Below, piece by piece: positions 18,355 through 26,062 of a stretch of DNA of 64,000 nucleotides; the first letter of the stretch is position 1, and every line of letters starts with the position of its first letter. Made by a program: the position numbers and the translations under genes. The stretch is from Halorussus caseinilyticus. Lineage in GTDB: Archaea; Halobacteriota; Halobacteria; Halobacteriales; Haladaptataceae. The DNA lies in NCBI RefSeq assembly GCF_029338395.1, contig NZ_CP119809.1:2790001-2854000 (forward strand). The letters run 5' to 3'. The notes beneath the pieces were generated by a model, which was not told where the DNA came from, ran no database searches, and saw only the letters and a program-made list of their open reading frames with translations.

Positions 18355-19473
18355 CTAACGGTCTTCGAGCGACAGCGACGCCAGCAGTGACTCCAACTGG
18401 ACTCGCTCGTTCGCGCCCTCGGTGATTCGGTAGTCCACTTCGCCCACGCGGTCCATCAGGCGCACGGTGGCCTCGTCGTCCAAGTCGAACTCCCACACCG
18501 ACCGGTGGAGTTGGTCGATGATGTCGCCGCCCGCCATCCCCTTGTTCGTGAGCAGGTCGTCGAGGACCTTTCGCGCCTTCGTGAAGTCGCCCTCGATAGC
18601 GTGCGTGACCATCTTCTCTATCTCCTCGGGACGGGCCGTGCTGGTGATGGTGAACACCGCGTCCTCGTCCACGACTTCGCCCATCACGGCCGCGGCCTGA
18701 AGCGCGTTGATGGCCTTGCGCATGTCGCCGTCGGCGGCGTAGACCAGCGCGTCCACGCCGTCCTCGGTCGTTTCGATGTCCTCCTCGGCCGCGACCTCCC
18801 GAATCTGCTCGGCGACCCCCTCCTCGGAAATCGGGCCGAACCGAAACGTCGCGCACCGCGACTGGATGGGGTCGATAATCTTCGAGGAGTAGTTACACGA
18901 GAGGATGAACCGGGTGTTAGACGAGAACTGCTCCATCGTCCGGCGGAGCGCCGACTGTGCGTCAGAGGTGAGTGAGTCGGCCTCGTCCAAGAAGATGATG
19001 CGGTGGTTGTACCCGCCGAACGACGACCGCGCGAAGTTCTTGATGCGGTCCCGAACCACGTCGATGCCGCGCTGGTCGGAGGCGTTGAGTTCGAGGAAGT
19101 TCTGCTCCCAGTCGTCGCCGTAGAGTTGCTTGGCGATGGCGACCGCACTGGTCGTCTTCCCGACGCCCGCCGGTCCCGAGAACAGGAGGTTCGGAAGGTC
19201 GTCGCGCTCCACGTAGCGTTTCAGTCGGGCCGTGATGTCGTCGTGGCCCGCCACCTCGTCCAACGTCTCGGGTCGGTACTTCTCTATCCAAATCTCGTCC
19301 CGCCCGGCGTCGGCCACCTCGTCGGACTCGGCCGCGTCCGCTGATTCGGCCGCGTCCGCTGATTCGGCCGCGTCCGCTGATTCGGCCGCGTCCGCTGATT
19401 CGGCCGCGTCCGCTGATTCGGCCGCGTCCGCTGATTCGGCCGCGTCGTCGGCCTCGTTTTCGACCTCGCTCAT
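18355..19473 (-). CDS. rfcS: replication factor C small subunit
   Basis: 372 residues from [10 protein letters not shown]. It is the clamp-loader small subunit that opens the PCNA ring on DNA (PCNA is encoded at 51.3 kb). AAA+ motifs are Walker [21 protein letters not shown], Walker [11 protein letters not shown], sensor 1 [14 protein letters not shown] and the SRC arginine-finger motif QSRCATFRF. The N-terminus carries an extra acidic-alanine tract of six perfect 18-bp repeats (SADAAE units), not present in ordinary RfcS, which starts near [25 protein letters not shown]-like GTGTTTAAGA about 29 bases before the ATG suggests a leaderless transcript. An ATG 12 codons upstream is less likely. 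Confidence 0.96.
   Translation of the reverse strand: MSEVENEADDAAESADAAESADAAESADAAESADAAESADAAESADAAESDEVADAGRDEIWIEKYRPETLDEVAGHDDITARLKRYVERDDLPNLLFSGPAGVGKTTSAVAIAKQLYGDDWEQNFLELNASDQRGIDVVRDRIKNFARSSFGGYNHRIIFLDEADSLTSDAQSALRRTMEQFSSNTRFILSCNYSSKIIDPIQSRCATFRFGPISEEGVAEQIREVAAEEDIETTEDGVDALVYAADGDMRKAINALQAAAVMGEVVDEDAVFTITSTARPEEIEKMVTHAIEGDFTKARKVLDDLLTNKGMAGGDIIDQLHRSVWEFDLDDEATVRLMDRVGEVDYRITEGANERVQLESLLASLSLEDR
19328..19435 (-). repeat. 18-bp tandem repeat, six perfect copies, in rfcS
   Basis: The + strand unit is TCGGCCGCGTCCGCTGAT. It is in frame (18 = 6 codons) and encodes SADAAE blocks near the N-terminus of RfcS. Perfect identity between units implies recent expansion by slippage or recombination. 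Confidence 0.97.
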
Positions 19474-19541
19474 GTGGAAAACGAGGTGCTTGCCGGTCTT
19501 AAACACCACGAGGTTCCCGCAGGCCGAACTGGGGATTACTC

Positions 19542-19571
19542 GCGGTCGGCCCGCGGGCGCGGGCCGACCGC
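19542..19571. promoter_or_regulatory. 13-bp perfect inverted repeat between rfcS and the bactofilin-like gene
   Basis: GCGGTCGGCCCGC (19542-19554) pairs with GCGGGCCGACCGC (19559-19571) around a 4-base loop. It lies in the region shared by two divergent genes, so it might be an operator rather than a terminator. This is inference from position only. Confidence 0.4.
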
Positions 19572-19652
19572 AGACTCGCGTAGGAGGGCTTAACCCCGGA
19601 GTCGGTGGTCAATCACGTAATTACTATCTTCCGGGCGACAGATAGGTCTCCC

Positions 19653-20708
19653 ATGGACAAGCGATTCGCACTCGCCGTCGCGGTTCTGCTGGTCGTCGCC
19701 GCGGTGCCCGCGCCGGTCGCGGCCGACGAGACCCGGACCGGCGGCACCGTCGTCGTCGAAGAGGGAGAGACCGTCGACGACGACCTGTCGGCGTTCGGCG
19801 GCACGGTAATCGTCCGCGGGACGGTGAACGGCAACCTCGACGCCTTCGGTGGCAACGTCTTCGTGAACGGCCGGGTGAACGGCGACCTGAACGCCGTCGC
19901 TGGCAACGTCCGAATCAACGGGACCGTGACCGGCGACGCCAGCGCCGTCGGCGGCAACGTCCTCCTCGCGCAGGGCGCGCGGGTCGGCGGCCAATTGGAG
20001 ACCGGAGCGGGCAACGTCGTCCTGAACGGCGAAGTCGGCGAGGACGTTCGGGTCGGCGCGGAGAGCGTCACCCTCGGGTCGAGTGCGGTCGTCGGCGGCG
20101 ACTTCGTGTACGACGGGAACTTAGACCGGGCCGAGGGTTCCCGAATCGACGGCGAAGTCCGGCAGGACTCGGACCTCGGCGTGAACGTCGGGTTCGACGG
20201 ACCGCTGGTCCCCAACTGGGTCGGGTGGGTGTACGGCTTTCTGGTGAATCTCGTCCTCGGGGCAGTCGTCCTGCTGCTCCTGCCGCGGTTCTCCGAGACC
20301 GTGGCGGAGCGAGCGACCGGGAGTCCCCTGCGGGCGGGCGGCGTCGGACTCGCGCTGTTCGTCGGGATTCCGATACTGGCGGCCCTGTTTTTCGTCTCGC
20401 TGGTCGGGATTCCGCTCGGACTGCTCGTCATCCTGCTCTATCCGCTCGCGCTGTGGTTCGGGTACGTCTACGGCGCGTTCGCGCTCGGAAGGTGGGCGCT
20501 CGGTCTCGCGGACTCGGACAACCGGTGGGCGGCGCTGGTGGTGGGTCTGCTCGCCGTCTCGGTGGTCGGATTCGTCCCGATTCTCGGCGGTCTCGTGCAG
20601 TTCTTCGTCCTCCTGTTCGGACTCGGCGCGTTCGCGCTCGGCCTGTGGGGTCGGTATCAGCGACGCCGGGAACGGCGCTCGGACTCCGATGCGGAGACGA
20701 CGATGTGA
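19653..20708 (+). CDS. secreted/membrane bactofilin-like (polymer-forming) protein
   Basis: 351 residues from MDKRFALAV. A Sec signal peptide ends about residue 28 (VAAVPAPVAADE). A beta-helical repeat region of about 130 residues follows, with repeating blocks such as FGGNVFVNGRVNGDLNAVAG and AGNVVLNGEVGEDVRVG, as in bactofilin/polymer-forming cytoskeletal proteins. At least four transmembrane segments and a basic-acidic tail (RRRERRSDSDAETTM) come last. The repeats would lie on the extracytoplasmic side. Bactofilins self-assemble; a role in the cell envelope is inferred. A palindrome at 19542-19571 lies upstream. Confidence 0.8.
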   Translation: MDKRFALAVAVLLVVAAVPAPVAADETRTGGTVVVEEGETVDDDLSAFGGTVIVRGTVNGNLDAFGGNVFVNGRVNGDLNAVAGNVRINGTVTGDASAVGGNVLLAQGARVGGQLETGAGNVVLNGEVGEDVRVGAESVTLGSSAVVGGDFVYDGNLDRAEGSRIDGEVRQDSDLGVNVGFDGPLVPNWVGWVYGFLVNLVLGAVVLLLLPRFSETVAERATGSPLRAGGVGLALFVGIPILAALFFVSLVGIPLGLLVILLYPLALWFGYVYGAFALGRWALGLADSDNRWAALVVGLLAVSVVGFVPILGGLVQFFVLLFGLGAFALGLWGRYQRRRERRSDSDAETTM

Positions 20709-20737
20709 GTCGCTCGATGGCGCTCGGGGGACCGCCC

Positions 20738-20780
20738 CCGGATTTCGAATGAATAGACACCGGATTTCAAATGAATTGAC
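20738..20780 (+). repeat. 21-bp direct repeat pair
   Basis: The segment 20738-20758 is repeated at 20760-20780 with two mismatches (core GGATTTC.AATGAAT.GAC). It abuts the left edge of dispersed repeat copy A and does not encode a recognised peptide. Confidence 0.7.
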
Positions 20781-20787
20781 GGACGAC

Positions 20788-21060
20788 TCCGGCGCGCGCT
20801 GGCGTCGTCGGCGCTCCGCGCCGACTGCTCGGGGGACGCGGGTTGTCCCCCGGCGTGAGTTCATCTCGCGCCAACTCGTGCGAGGGATGAGGCTTGCGAG
20901 ACGCTTCGCGTCTCGCTGATTTGTGAACGTCGTTCGCAAACATCGAGTGACCGGAGGGAGCGAGACGCGCAATCGGTTGGGGAGGCGTGTGGTCCGTGGT
21001 GGCGGCGCGGGTGCGGTGCTGTGCGGTCTGATTGGTTCAAGCCTGTCGCTAGCTTCCCCG
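20788..21060 (+). repeat. dispersed repeat family 1, copy A
   Basis: It begins with CCGGCGCGCGCTGGCG, then has CGCGCCAACTCGTGCGAGG, variable hairpins (GCGAGACGC/GCGTCTCGC at 20897-20917) and the shared core from TCGGTTGGGGAGG (20973) to GATTGGTTCAAGCCTG and GCTAGC (21051). The core recurs at 22.45, 36.07 and (reversed) 52.86 kb. No ORF is convincing. It fills most of the 463-bp gap between the bactofilin-like gene and the SAMP2 fusion gene. Confidence 0.8.
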
Positions 21061-21171
21061 ACCTGTTCCCCTTGACGAAGACCGACCGAACCGACTCCGA
21101 AGACGACCAAAGCGAACCCACGGCCGCGATTCCCGACACGCTTACCACTTGCGCCGCGAAAACCCTACTGC

Positions 21172-21930
21172 ATGAACGTCACTGTCGAAGTCGTCGGCGA
21201 AGGGAGCCACGACTTCGAAGTCGAGGACGCGACCTACGCCGACCTGCTGGCCGAGGTGGACCTCAGCCCTCACGAGGTGTCGGTGATGGTGGACGGCCGC
21301 CCGGTTCCCGAGGACCAACCCGTCGAGACCGACCACGTGAAGGTCCTGCGGCTCATCAAGGGCGGGAGCGAAGAAGCCGACGCCGAGCGACGAACCGGCG
21401 ACCCCGGCGTCCCGGACCGCCTCGGCGTCTCGGACCTCGACTTCGAGTTGCCCAACGCCGGGGTCGGGCCGGACCCCCTGCGACTCGCGGACCTCGCGGC
21501 CGACCCGAAGAACGACGCGCTCGTGGTGCTGTTCCAGCGCGATTATCACTCGCGGGCGTGTCGCCAGCAGGTGAAAGCGGTCGCCGACCGCTACCGGGAA
21601 TTCCGCGACCGGAGCGCCGCGGTGGTGTCGGTCCTGCCCGAGTCGAAGGGGAAGGCCCGGAAGTTCCAGAAGAAGTTTCACCTGCCGTACGCGCTGGTGG
21701 CCGACGCGGAGAAGACCGCGAGCGAGCAGTACGGCCAACCGACGCGCTTGGGCGGACTCGGCGCGCGCATCGACCTCGTGGGCCGGATGCCCGAGACGGC
21801 GGTGCTGGACGCCCGCGGCGGCGACCTGCGACTCCACGCCGTCCACCGCGGCGACAGTCCGTCAGACCACCCCTCGGTGGACGACGTGCTGGCGATGGTG
21901 GACCGGGCGCTCGAATGGGAGAGCGACTGA
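21172..21930 (+). CDS. SAMP2-like ubiquitin-fold protein fused to a peroxiredoxin-like domain
   Basis: 252 residues in one uninterrupted frame. Residues 1-65 read as the small archaeal modifier SAMP2: MNVTVEVVGE at the start, YADLLAEVDLSPHEV, DGRPVPEDQPVE, and KVLRLIKGG ending in Gly64-Gly65. In SAMP2 this is the C-terminus used for isopeptide attachment and tRNA thiolation. Here translation continues through an acidic linker into a peroxiredoxin/AhpC-like domain (about 85-250; LVVLFQRDYHSRACRQQV with a single Cys130, then RMPETAVLD). No ATG or GTG occurs in frame between residue 65 and about residue 117, so the second domain cannot easily be made alone. A GNAT gene follows with 11 bases spacing. 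Confidence 0.88.
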   Translation: MNVTVEVVGEGSHDFEVEDATYADLLAEVDLSPHEVSVMVDGRPVPEDQPVETDHVKVLRLIKGGSEEADAERRTGDPGVPDRLGVSDLDFELPNAGVGPDPLRLADLAADPKNDALVVLFQRDYHSRACRQQVKAVADRYREFRDRSAAVVSVLPESKGKARKFQKKFHLPYALVADAEKTASEQYGQPTRLGGLGARIDLVGRMPETAVLDARGGDLRLHAVHRGDSPSDHPSVDDVLAMVDRALEWESD

Positions 21931-21941
21931 CGGGACGCGAG

Positions 21942-22340
21942 ATGTCGGTCACAGTCCGCGAAGCGACCCGCGACGACCGACTCGGGGTGCGCCGGGTCCT
22001 CGACGCCGCGATGCTGGAGGTTCGCGCGAACCTCGGCGAGCGAACCGACGCCGGGGACGTGCTGGTAGCCAGCGAGGGCGACGACGCGCCGGTTCTGGGC
22101 GCGCTGGTTCTCCTAGCACCGGACGACGGCGCGCACGTCGACGCCGTGGCGGTCCGGCGCGCCCGGCGCGGGCAGGGCGTCGGGTCCGCGCTGGTCCGCG
22201 CCGCGGCGGAACGCCGCGGCCGACTCACCGCCGAGTTCGACCCGAGCGTCCGACCGTTCTACGAGTCGCTGGGCTTCGAGATTACGCCGGTCGAGGGCGA
22301 CGGGGACCGACTCCGGGGTCGCTACGACGGGGCGGACTGA
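21942..22340 (+). CDS. GNAT family N-acetyltransferase
   Basis: 132 residues from MSVTVREATRDDRLG, a classic GNAT start. Acetyl-CoA binding motif A is VAVRRARRGQGVGSALVRAA, with the Q/RxxGxG/A pattern, followed by FDPSVRPFYESLGFE, the usual motif B. The substrate amine is unknown. An in-frame ATG at 21915 would overlap the upstream gene by 16 bases and adds MGERLTGRE, so the later ATG is preferred. The close spacing to the SAMP2 fusion gene suggests one transcript. Confidence 0.85.
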   Translation: MSVTVREATRDDRLGVRRVLDAAMLEVRANLGERTDAGDVLVASEGDDAPVLGALVLLAPDDGAHVDAVAVRRARRGQGVGSALVRAAAERRGRLTAEFDPSVRPFYESLGFEITPVEGDGDRLRGRYDGAD

Positions 22341-22361
22341 CCGGGGTCGGCAGTTCGGACG

Positions 22362-22544
22362 CTACGGCGTCGGCGCGCGCTGGCGCGGTCGTAAACGTCC
22401 GCGCCAACCCGCGCGAGGGAGGACCGAACGACCGGAGGGAGTGAGGGAGTCGGTTGGGGAGGGCGTGGCCCGCGGTGGCGGGGCGGTTGCGGTGCTGTGC
22501 GGTTGCGGTCCGATTGGTTCAAGTCTGAAGCTAGCCGTCCCGAA
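22362..22544 (+). repeat. dispersed repeat family 1, copy B
   Basis: It contains CGGCGCGCGCTGGCGCGG with its partner CCGCGCCAACCCGCGCGAGG, then ACCGGAGGGAGTGAGG. The full core follows: GTCGGTTGGGGAGGGCGTGG (22449) to GATTGGTTCAAGTCTGAAG and CTAGC (22535). This is the most complete copy. The remainder of the gap to 22814 shows no gene; a short AT-rich tract at 22675-22730 may be a promoter. Confidence 0.82.
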
Positions 22545-22814
22545 TCGTCTGCCGTCGCGGTGCGGAGGGTGCTGTACGGAGCAGTCCCCCGTCTCGAACT
22601 CGCCCGCGGGTCCGAACGCCAGCAGTGCCGTCGCTCCACGCGAAACGCAGGGGTCGGCCATAGATACCGAGAGACAATTCTCTATAACCACTAAGCAACG
22701 ACTATAGTTTCTTAAACAAATACGTACACTGCTGAGCCACGTCCGAATACGGCCGCGGACGAACGCGGAGACCGTCCCAACAGAACCAACTTCCCCGAAC
22801 GCCCCCTATCGCGC

Positions 22815-23015
22815 ATGGACGAACAACGACGCCGACGAGTCGCCGTCATCTGGACCGCGTTCGCCCTCGTGATGGCCTACGTGACGATTTCCGACGGATT
22901 CTCGGTCGGAGCGAGCGACCTGCTCGGCGTGTTGGCCGTGGCGTTGGGACTCGGACTGGCGTACGTCTACTACGCGAATCCCGGCGGACTGCTCGACTTC
23001 GGGGAGGCGGAGTAA
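22815..23015 (+). CDS. small two-helix membrane protein
   Basis: 66 residues with a basic N-terminus (MDEQRRRRVAVIWTAFALVM) leading into TM1. A short polar loop (SDGFSVGAS) and TM2 (LLGVLAVALGLGLAYVYYA) follow, and the end is acidic. The positive-inside rule places both ends in the cytoplasm. No family is recognised. An AT-rich upstream region (22690-22730) can hold its promoter, and the start is the first ATG of the frame. Confidence 0.7.
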   Translation: MDEQRRRRVAVIWTAFALVMAYVTISDGFSVGASDLLGVLAVALGLGLAYVYYANPGGLLDFGEAE

Positions 23016-23069
23016 GAAAGTAGACTAAAATGCGAGATTTTACGAATCCGGACTATCATCGGGCAATCC

Positions 23070-23207
23070 GTGACCGACGACAACTGCTCAGCTACCGACA
23101 TGACCGAAGCCGAACGCCACCGAGAGGAGGTCAAAAACTCAGAGGGCCGCGTCCTGACGAATCGTCCCGACTGGTCTGCCCTGTTAGCGCGTGCGTTCGA
23201 CCGATAA
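23070..23207 (+). CDS. 45-residue hypothetical protein
   Basis: A short frame from GTG (VTDDNCSATD) or from the ATG at 23100 (MTEAERHREEVKNSEGR), ending VLTNRPDWSALLARAFDR. The C-terminal half looks like a compact amphipathic segment and the codon usage is haloarchaeal. I do not recognise a family. It sits between the small membrane gene and the convergent phosphohexomutase gene. Confidence 0.45.
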   Translation: MTDDNCSATDMTEAERHREEVKNSEGRVLTNRPDWSALLARAFDR

Positions 23208-23235
23208 TCTCGGCCTTCCGGCGAACCGATTGGTC

Positions 23236-24636
23236 TCACACCAGCGGTTCGACCAACTCCCGGCCCTCGTCCAGTAGTTCCTCGACGCGGGCCTCGCTGT
23301 CGGCCTCGGCGTAGATGCGCATCTTGGGTTCGGTACCGCTCGGCCGGACCAGCAACCACGACCCGTCTTCGAGCAGAATCTTGAACCCGTCGGTGTCGTT
23401 GACTCTCTCGACGCGCTCGCCCGCCACCTCGTCGGGGAGTTCGGCTTCGAGAGCGGACAGCACGTCCTGCTTCCGGTCGTCGGGGCAGTCCACGCTGACC
23501 TTGTGCTGGTGAATCTCGCCGAACTCGGAGAGCAGGGCGTCCACTCGGTCGTCGTAGGACCGCTCGCTCTCGACCGCTCCGGCGAGTAGCGCCATCAGCA
23601 CGCCGTCTTTCTCCCGGACGTGGCCCCGGATGGAGAATCCGCCCGACTCCTCGCCGCCGACGAGCGCGTCGGCGTCTTTCATCGCCTCGGCGACCCACTT
23701 GTAGCCGACTGCGGTCTCCACCACGTCCTCGCCGTGGGCCTCGGCCACGCGGTCCACGAGGAACGTGGTCGAGACGGTCCGGACCGCAGGACCCGAGTCG
23801 TCTTCGAGCAGGTAGTCGTAGGTGGCCGCGAAGAAGAGATTCTCGTCCAGAAAACCTCGCTCGGGCGTCACGACGGCGATTCGGTCCGAATCGCCGTCGT
23901 TGGCGATGCCGAGGTCGGCGTCTCGCTCGCGGACTTCCTCCGCGAGACCCTGCAGGTTCTCGGCGCTGGGTTCGGGGTTCGTGCCGCCGAAGTCGGGGTC
24001 CTGCTCGCACCGCCGCCGGTGGACGGTCGCACCGGCGCGTTCGAGCAGTTCGTCGGTGAACCCGCGGCCCGACCCGTGCATCGCGTCGTAGACGACTTCG
24101 AGGCCCGCCAAGTCCGCGTCGGCGTCGGGACCGACGCCGACGAGTTCGAAGGCGTGGTCGGCGTAGGCCTCCAGCAGGTCCTCCTCGCGGACGCTCCCGT
24201 GTTCCTCCTCGGGGAGCGCGCGGGGTTCCCCGATTCGGGCCATGATTTCGTCGGTGACTTCCGGCAGGGCGGGCGCGGCGTCGTGGGGGAAGAACTTCAC
24301 GCCGTTGTAGTTCGGCGGGTTGTGACTCGCCGAGACGACCAGCGCACCGGCCAACTCGCGGTCGGCGATGGTCCACACCGCCAGCGGCGTCGGACAGTCT
24401 CGCGGCGGAATCAGGGCGTCGAAGCCGTTGGCCGCCAGCACCCGGCAGAGTTCCTCGGCGAACCCGCGCGAAGTCTCGCGGGCGTCGTAGCCGACTGCGA
24501 CGGTTCCCCCTTCGCGGCCCTCCACCTCCCGGAGGTAGTCTGCGACCGCCTGTCCGACCATGCGGACCCGAGGCGCGGTGAACTCGTCCAGCGTCGCTCG
24601 CCAACCGTCGGTCCCGAACGAAATCGGCGTCTCCAT
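23236..24636 (-). CDS. phosphoglucomutase/phosphomannomutase family protein
   Basis: 466 residues from METPISFGTDGWRATLDEFT. All four alpha-D-phosphohexomutase motifs are present: the phosphoserine loop VSASHNPPNYNGVK, the Mg loop NDGDSDRIAV, the sugar loop GGEESGGFSI and the phosphate-binding loop RPSGTEPKMRIYAE. It interconverts sugar 1- and 6-phosphates; glucose, mannose and glucosamine are all possible. An ATG 21 codons further upstream adds an atypical extension (FFGGGSDGW), so the ATG just before the conserved TDGWR motif is chosen. The neighbours do not point to a pathway. Confidence 0.92.
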   Translation of the reverse strand: METPISFGTDGWRATLDEFTAPRVRMVGQAVADYLREVEGREGGTVAVGYDARETSRGFAEELCRVLAANGFDALIPPRDCPTPLAVWTIADRELAGALVVSASHNPPNYNGVKFFPHDAAPALPEVTDEIMARIGEPRALPEEEHGSVREEDLLEAYADHAFELVGVGPDADADLAGLEVVYDAMHGSGRGFTDELLERAGATVHRRRCEQDPDFGGTNPEPSAENLQGLAEEVRERDADLGIANDGDSDRIAVVTPERGFLDENLFFAATYDYLLEDDSGPAVRTVSTTFLVDRVAEAHGEDVVETAVGYKWVAEAMKDADALVGGEESGGFSIRGHVREKDGVLMALLAGAVESERSYDDRVDALLSEFGEIHQHKVSVDCPDDRKQDVLSALEAELPDEVAGERVERVNDTDGFKILLEDGSWLLVRPSGTEPKMRIYAEADSEARVEELLDEGRELVEPLV

Positions 24637-24760
24637 ACTCCAACCGTCGCTACCCCCGCCGAAAAAACCACCGCGTGGCTCTCTCACACGAACCTGCAAG
24701 CTCTTCTACAGAAACTCGCTTCCGCCGACAGTTTTGTAGCCCGGACCTGTAGCGCCGGAC

Positions 24761-25981
24761 GTGAGACCGGACGCGACTCGACCGACGGGCCACGTCGCCA
24801 AGTACTACCTCTATCGAGCGGCGATGGCCGCCGGGTTCGCCACGCCCATCTGGTACTACTACGTGAAGGTCAACGTCGAGTCCTACGCGCTGGTCGGCGT
24901 CGTGGACGCCATCTGGTGGGCCGGTCTGGTCCTGTTCGAGATTCCGACCGGCGTCGTCGGCGACCGAATCGGCCGCCGGAACAGTCTGCTCGTCGCCAGC
25001 GTCGCCATCACCGTCGCGCAGGTGGCGATGGCAGTCTCTCACAAATTCGTCCACTTCGCGGTGGTGTTCGCGTTCTGGGCGTTCGCCTCGACGTTCCGGT
25101 CGGGAACCGCCGACGCGTGGCTCTACGACACGCTGAAGGCCCGGATGGACGAGGACGACTTCGCTCGCGTCCGCGGGCGGGGCAACGCCGTCATGTACGT
25201 CGTGATGGGTGCAACCGGCGTTCTCGGAGGGTACATCGCCGAGGCGTGGATGCCCGCGGCCTACCTCGCGTCGGCGGCCGTGACCGCGACGAGCGTCCCG
25301 GTCCTGCTGTCGTTTCCCGAATCGACGCCCGGAAAGGGAGACGACGCCGACGCCGAGCGATTCACTGTCTTGGACGCGCTTCCAATCGTCCGCGAGCGGT
25401 TCTCGAAACCGCCGCTCCGGTCGTTCGTTCTCTACCTCGGTCTCTTCTTCGGGGTCTACTGGGGCGTCAACTTCTTCGTCCAACCGTTCGGCGTCGAGAC
25501 GCTCGGCCTGTCGGTCAGCGCTCTCGGGTGGCTCTACGGCGGGTTCACGGCCGTCGCCGCCGCGGTCAGCTACCGGACCGACTGGATTCGAAGGGTCGTC
25601 GGCATCCGACGGTGGTTCTCCGTCGCGCCGCCGTTGCTCGGCGCGCTGTTCGTCGTCATCGCGCTCCTCCCGGCCGCGGCGATTCCGGTCTTTCTCGTGA
25701 TGCGAGGCTCTCGGAGCGTGATGATGCCGCTGGCGAACCAGTACATCAACGACCGAGTGGAGTCGGTCGGGCGCGCGACGGTGCTGAGTACCGCGGGGAT
25801 GGTCTACAACCTCGTCACCGTCCCCTTCGAACTCGGGGCGGGCCGACTCGCCGACGCGCTCGGAATCGTCCCGACCATCGGTCTGTTCGGCGCGATTCTG
25901 GTGGTCGGGTCGCTGGCGGTCCTCGGCGTCGGGTCGCCGCTCGACGCGCCGACCCGGAGCGTCGAGGACGCCGCGGACTGA
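24761..25981 (+). CDS. MFS transporter
   Basis: 406 residues from a GTG start with about 12 hydrophobic segments. The loop between TM2 and TM3 is GVVGDRIGRRNSLLVAS, the hallmark G-x-x-x-D-R-x-G-R-R motif of major facilitator proteins. The segment around TM5, GATGVLGGYIAEAWMP, also fits. The central cytoplasmic loop is near residues 190-215 (ESTPGKGDDADAE). The substrate is unknown; the group contains many drug or sugar exporters. It is divergent from the phosphohexomutase gene and about 80 bases before the FMN reductase gene. Confidence 0.88.
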   Translation: MRPDATRPTGHVAKYYLYRAAMAAGFATPIWYYYVKVNVESYALVGVVDAIWWAGLVLFEIPTGVVGDRIGRRNSLLVASVAITVAQVAMAVSHKFVHFAVVFAFWAFASTFRSGTADAWLYDTLKARMDEDDFARVRGRGNAVMYVVMGATGVLGGYIAEAWMPAAYLASAAVTATSVPVLLSFPESTPGKGDDADAERFTVLDALPIVRERFSKPPLRSFVLYLGLFFGVYWGVNFFVQPFGVETLGLSVSALGWLYGGFTAVAAAVSYRTDWIRRVVGIRRWFSVAPPLLGALFVVIALLPAAAIPVFLVMRGSRSVMMPLANQYINDRVESVGRATVLSTAGMVYNLVTVPFELGAGRLADALGIVPTIGLFGAILVVGSLAVLGVGSPLDAPTRSVEDAAD

Positions 25982-26062
25982 GCGCGCCAGAAAAGTCTAA
26001 ATTTTTACAAAAATGTGGTTCCGGAAACTGTTTTCCCCTCTAGACCCCTACTCTCGTCCAAG

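Noticed and set aside
19328-19435. Tandem 18-bp repeats as a possible CRISPR array
   Set aside because: The units follow each other without spacers, are in frame and lie inside the rfcS coding sequence, so they are a protein repeat.
21035-21060. GGTTCAAGCC as part of a tRNA gene
   Set aside because: No acceptor, D or anticodon arm can be paired around it, and the same motif recurs in every repeat copy.
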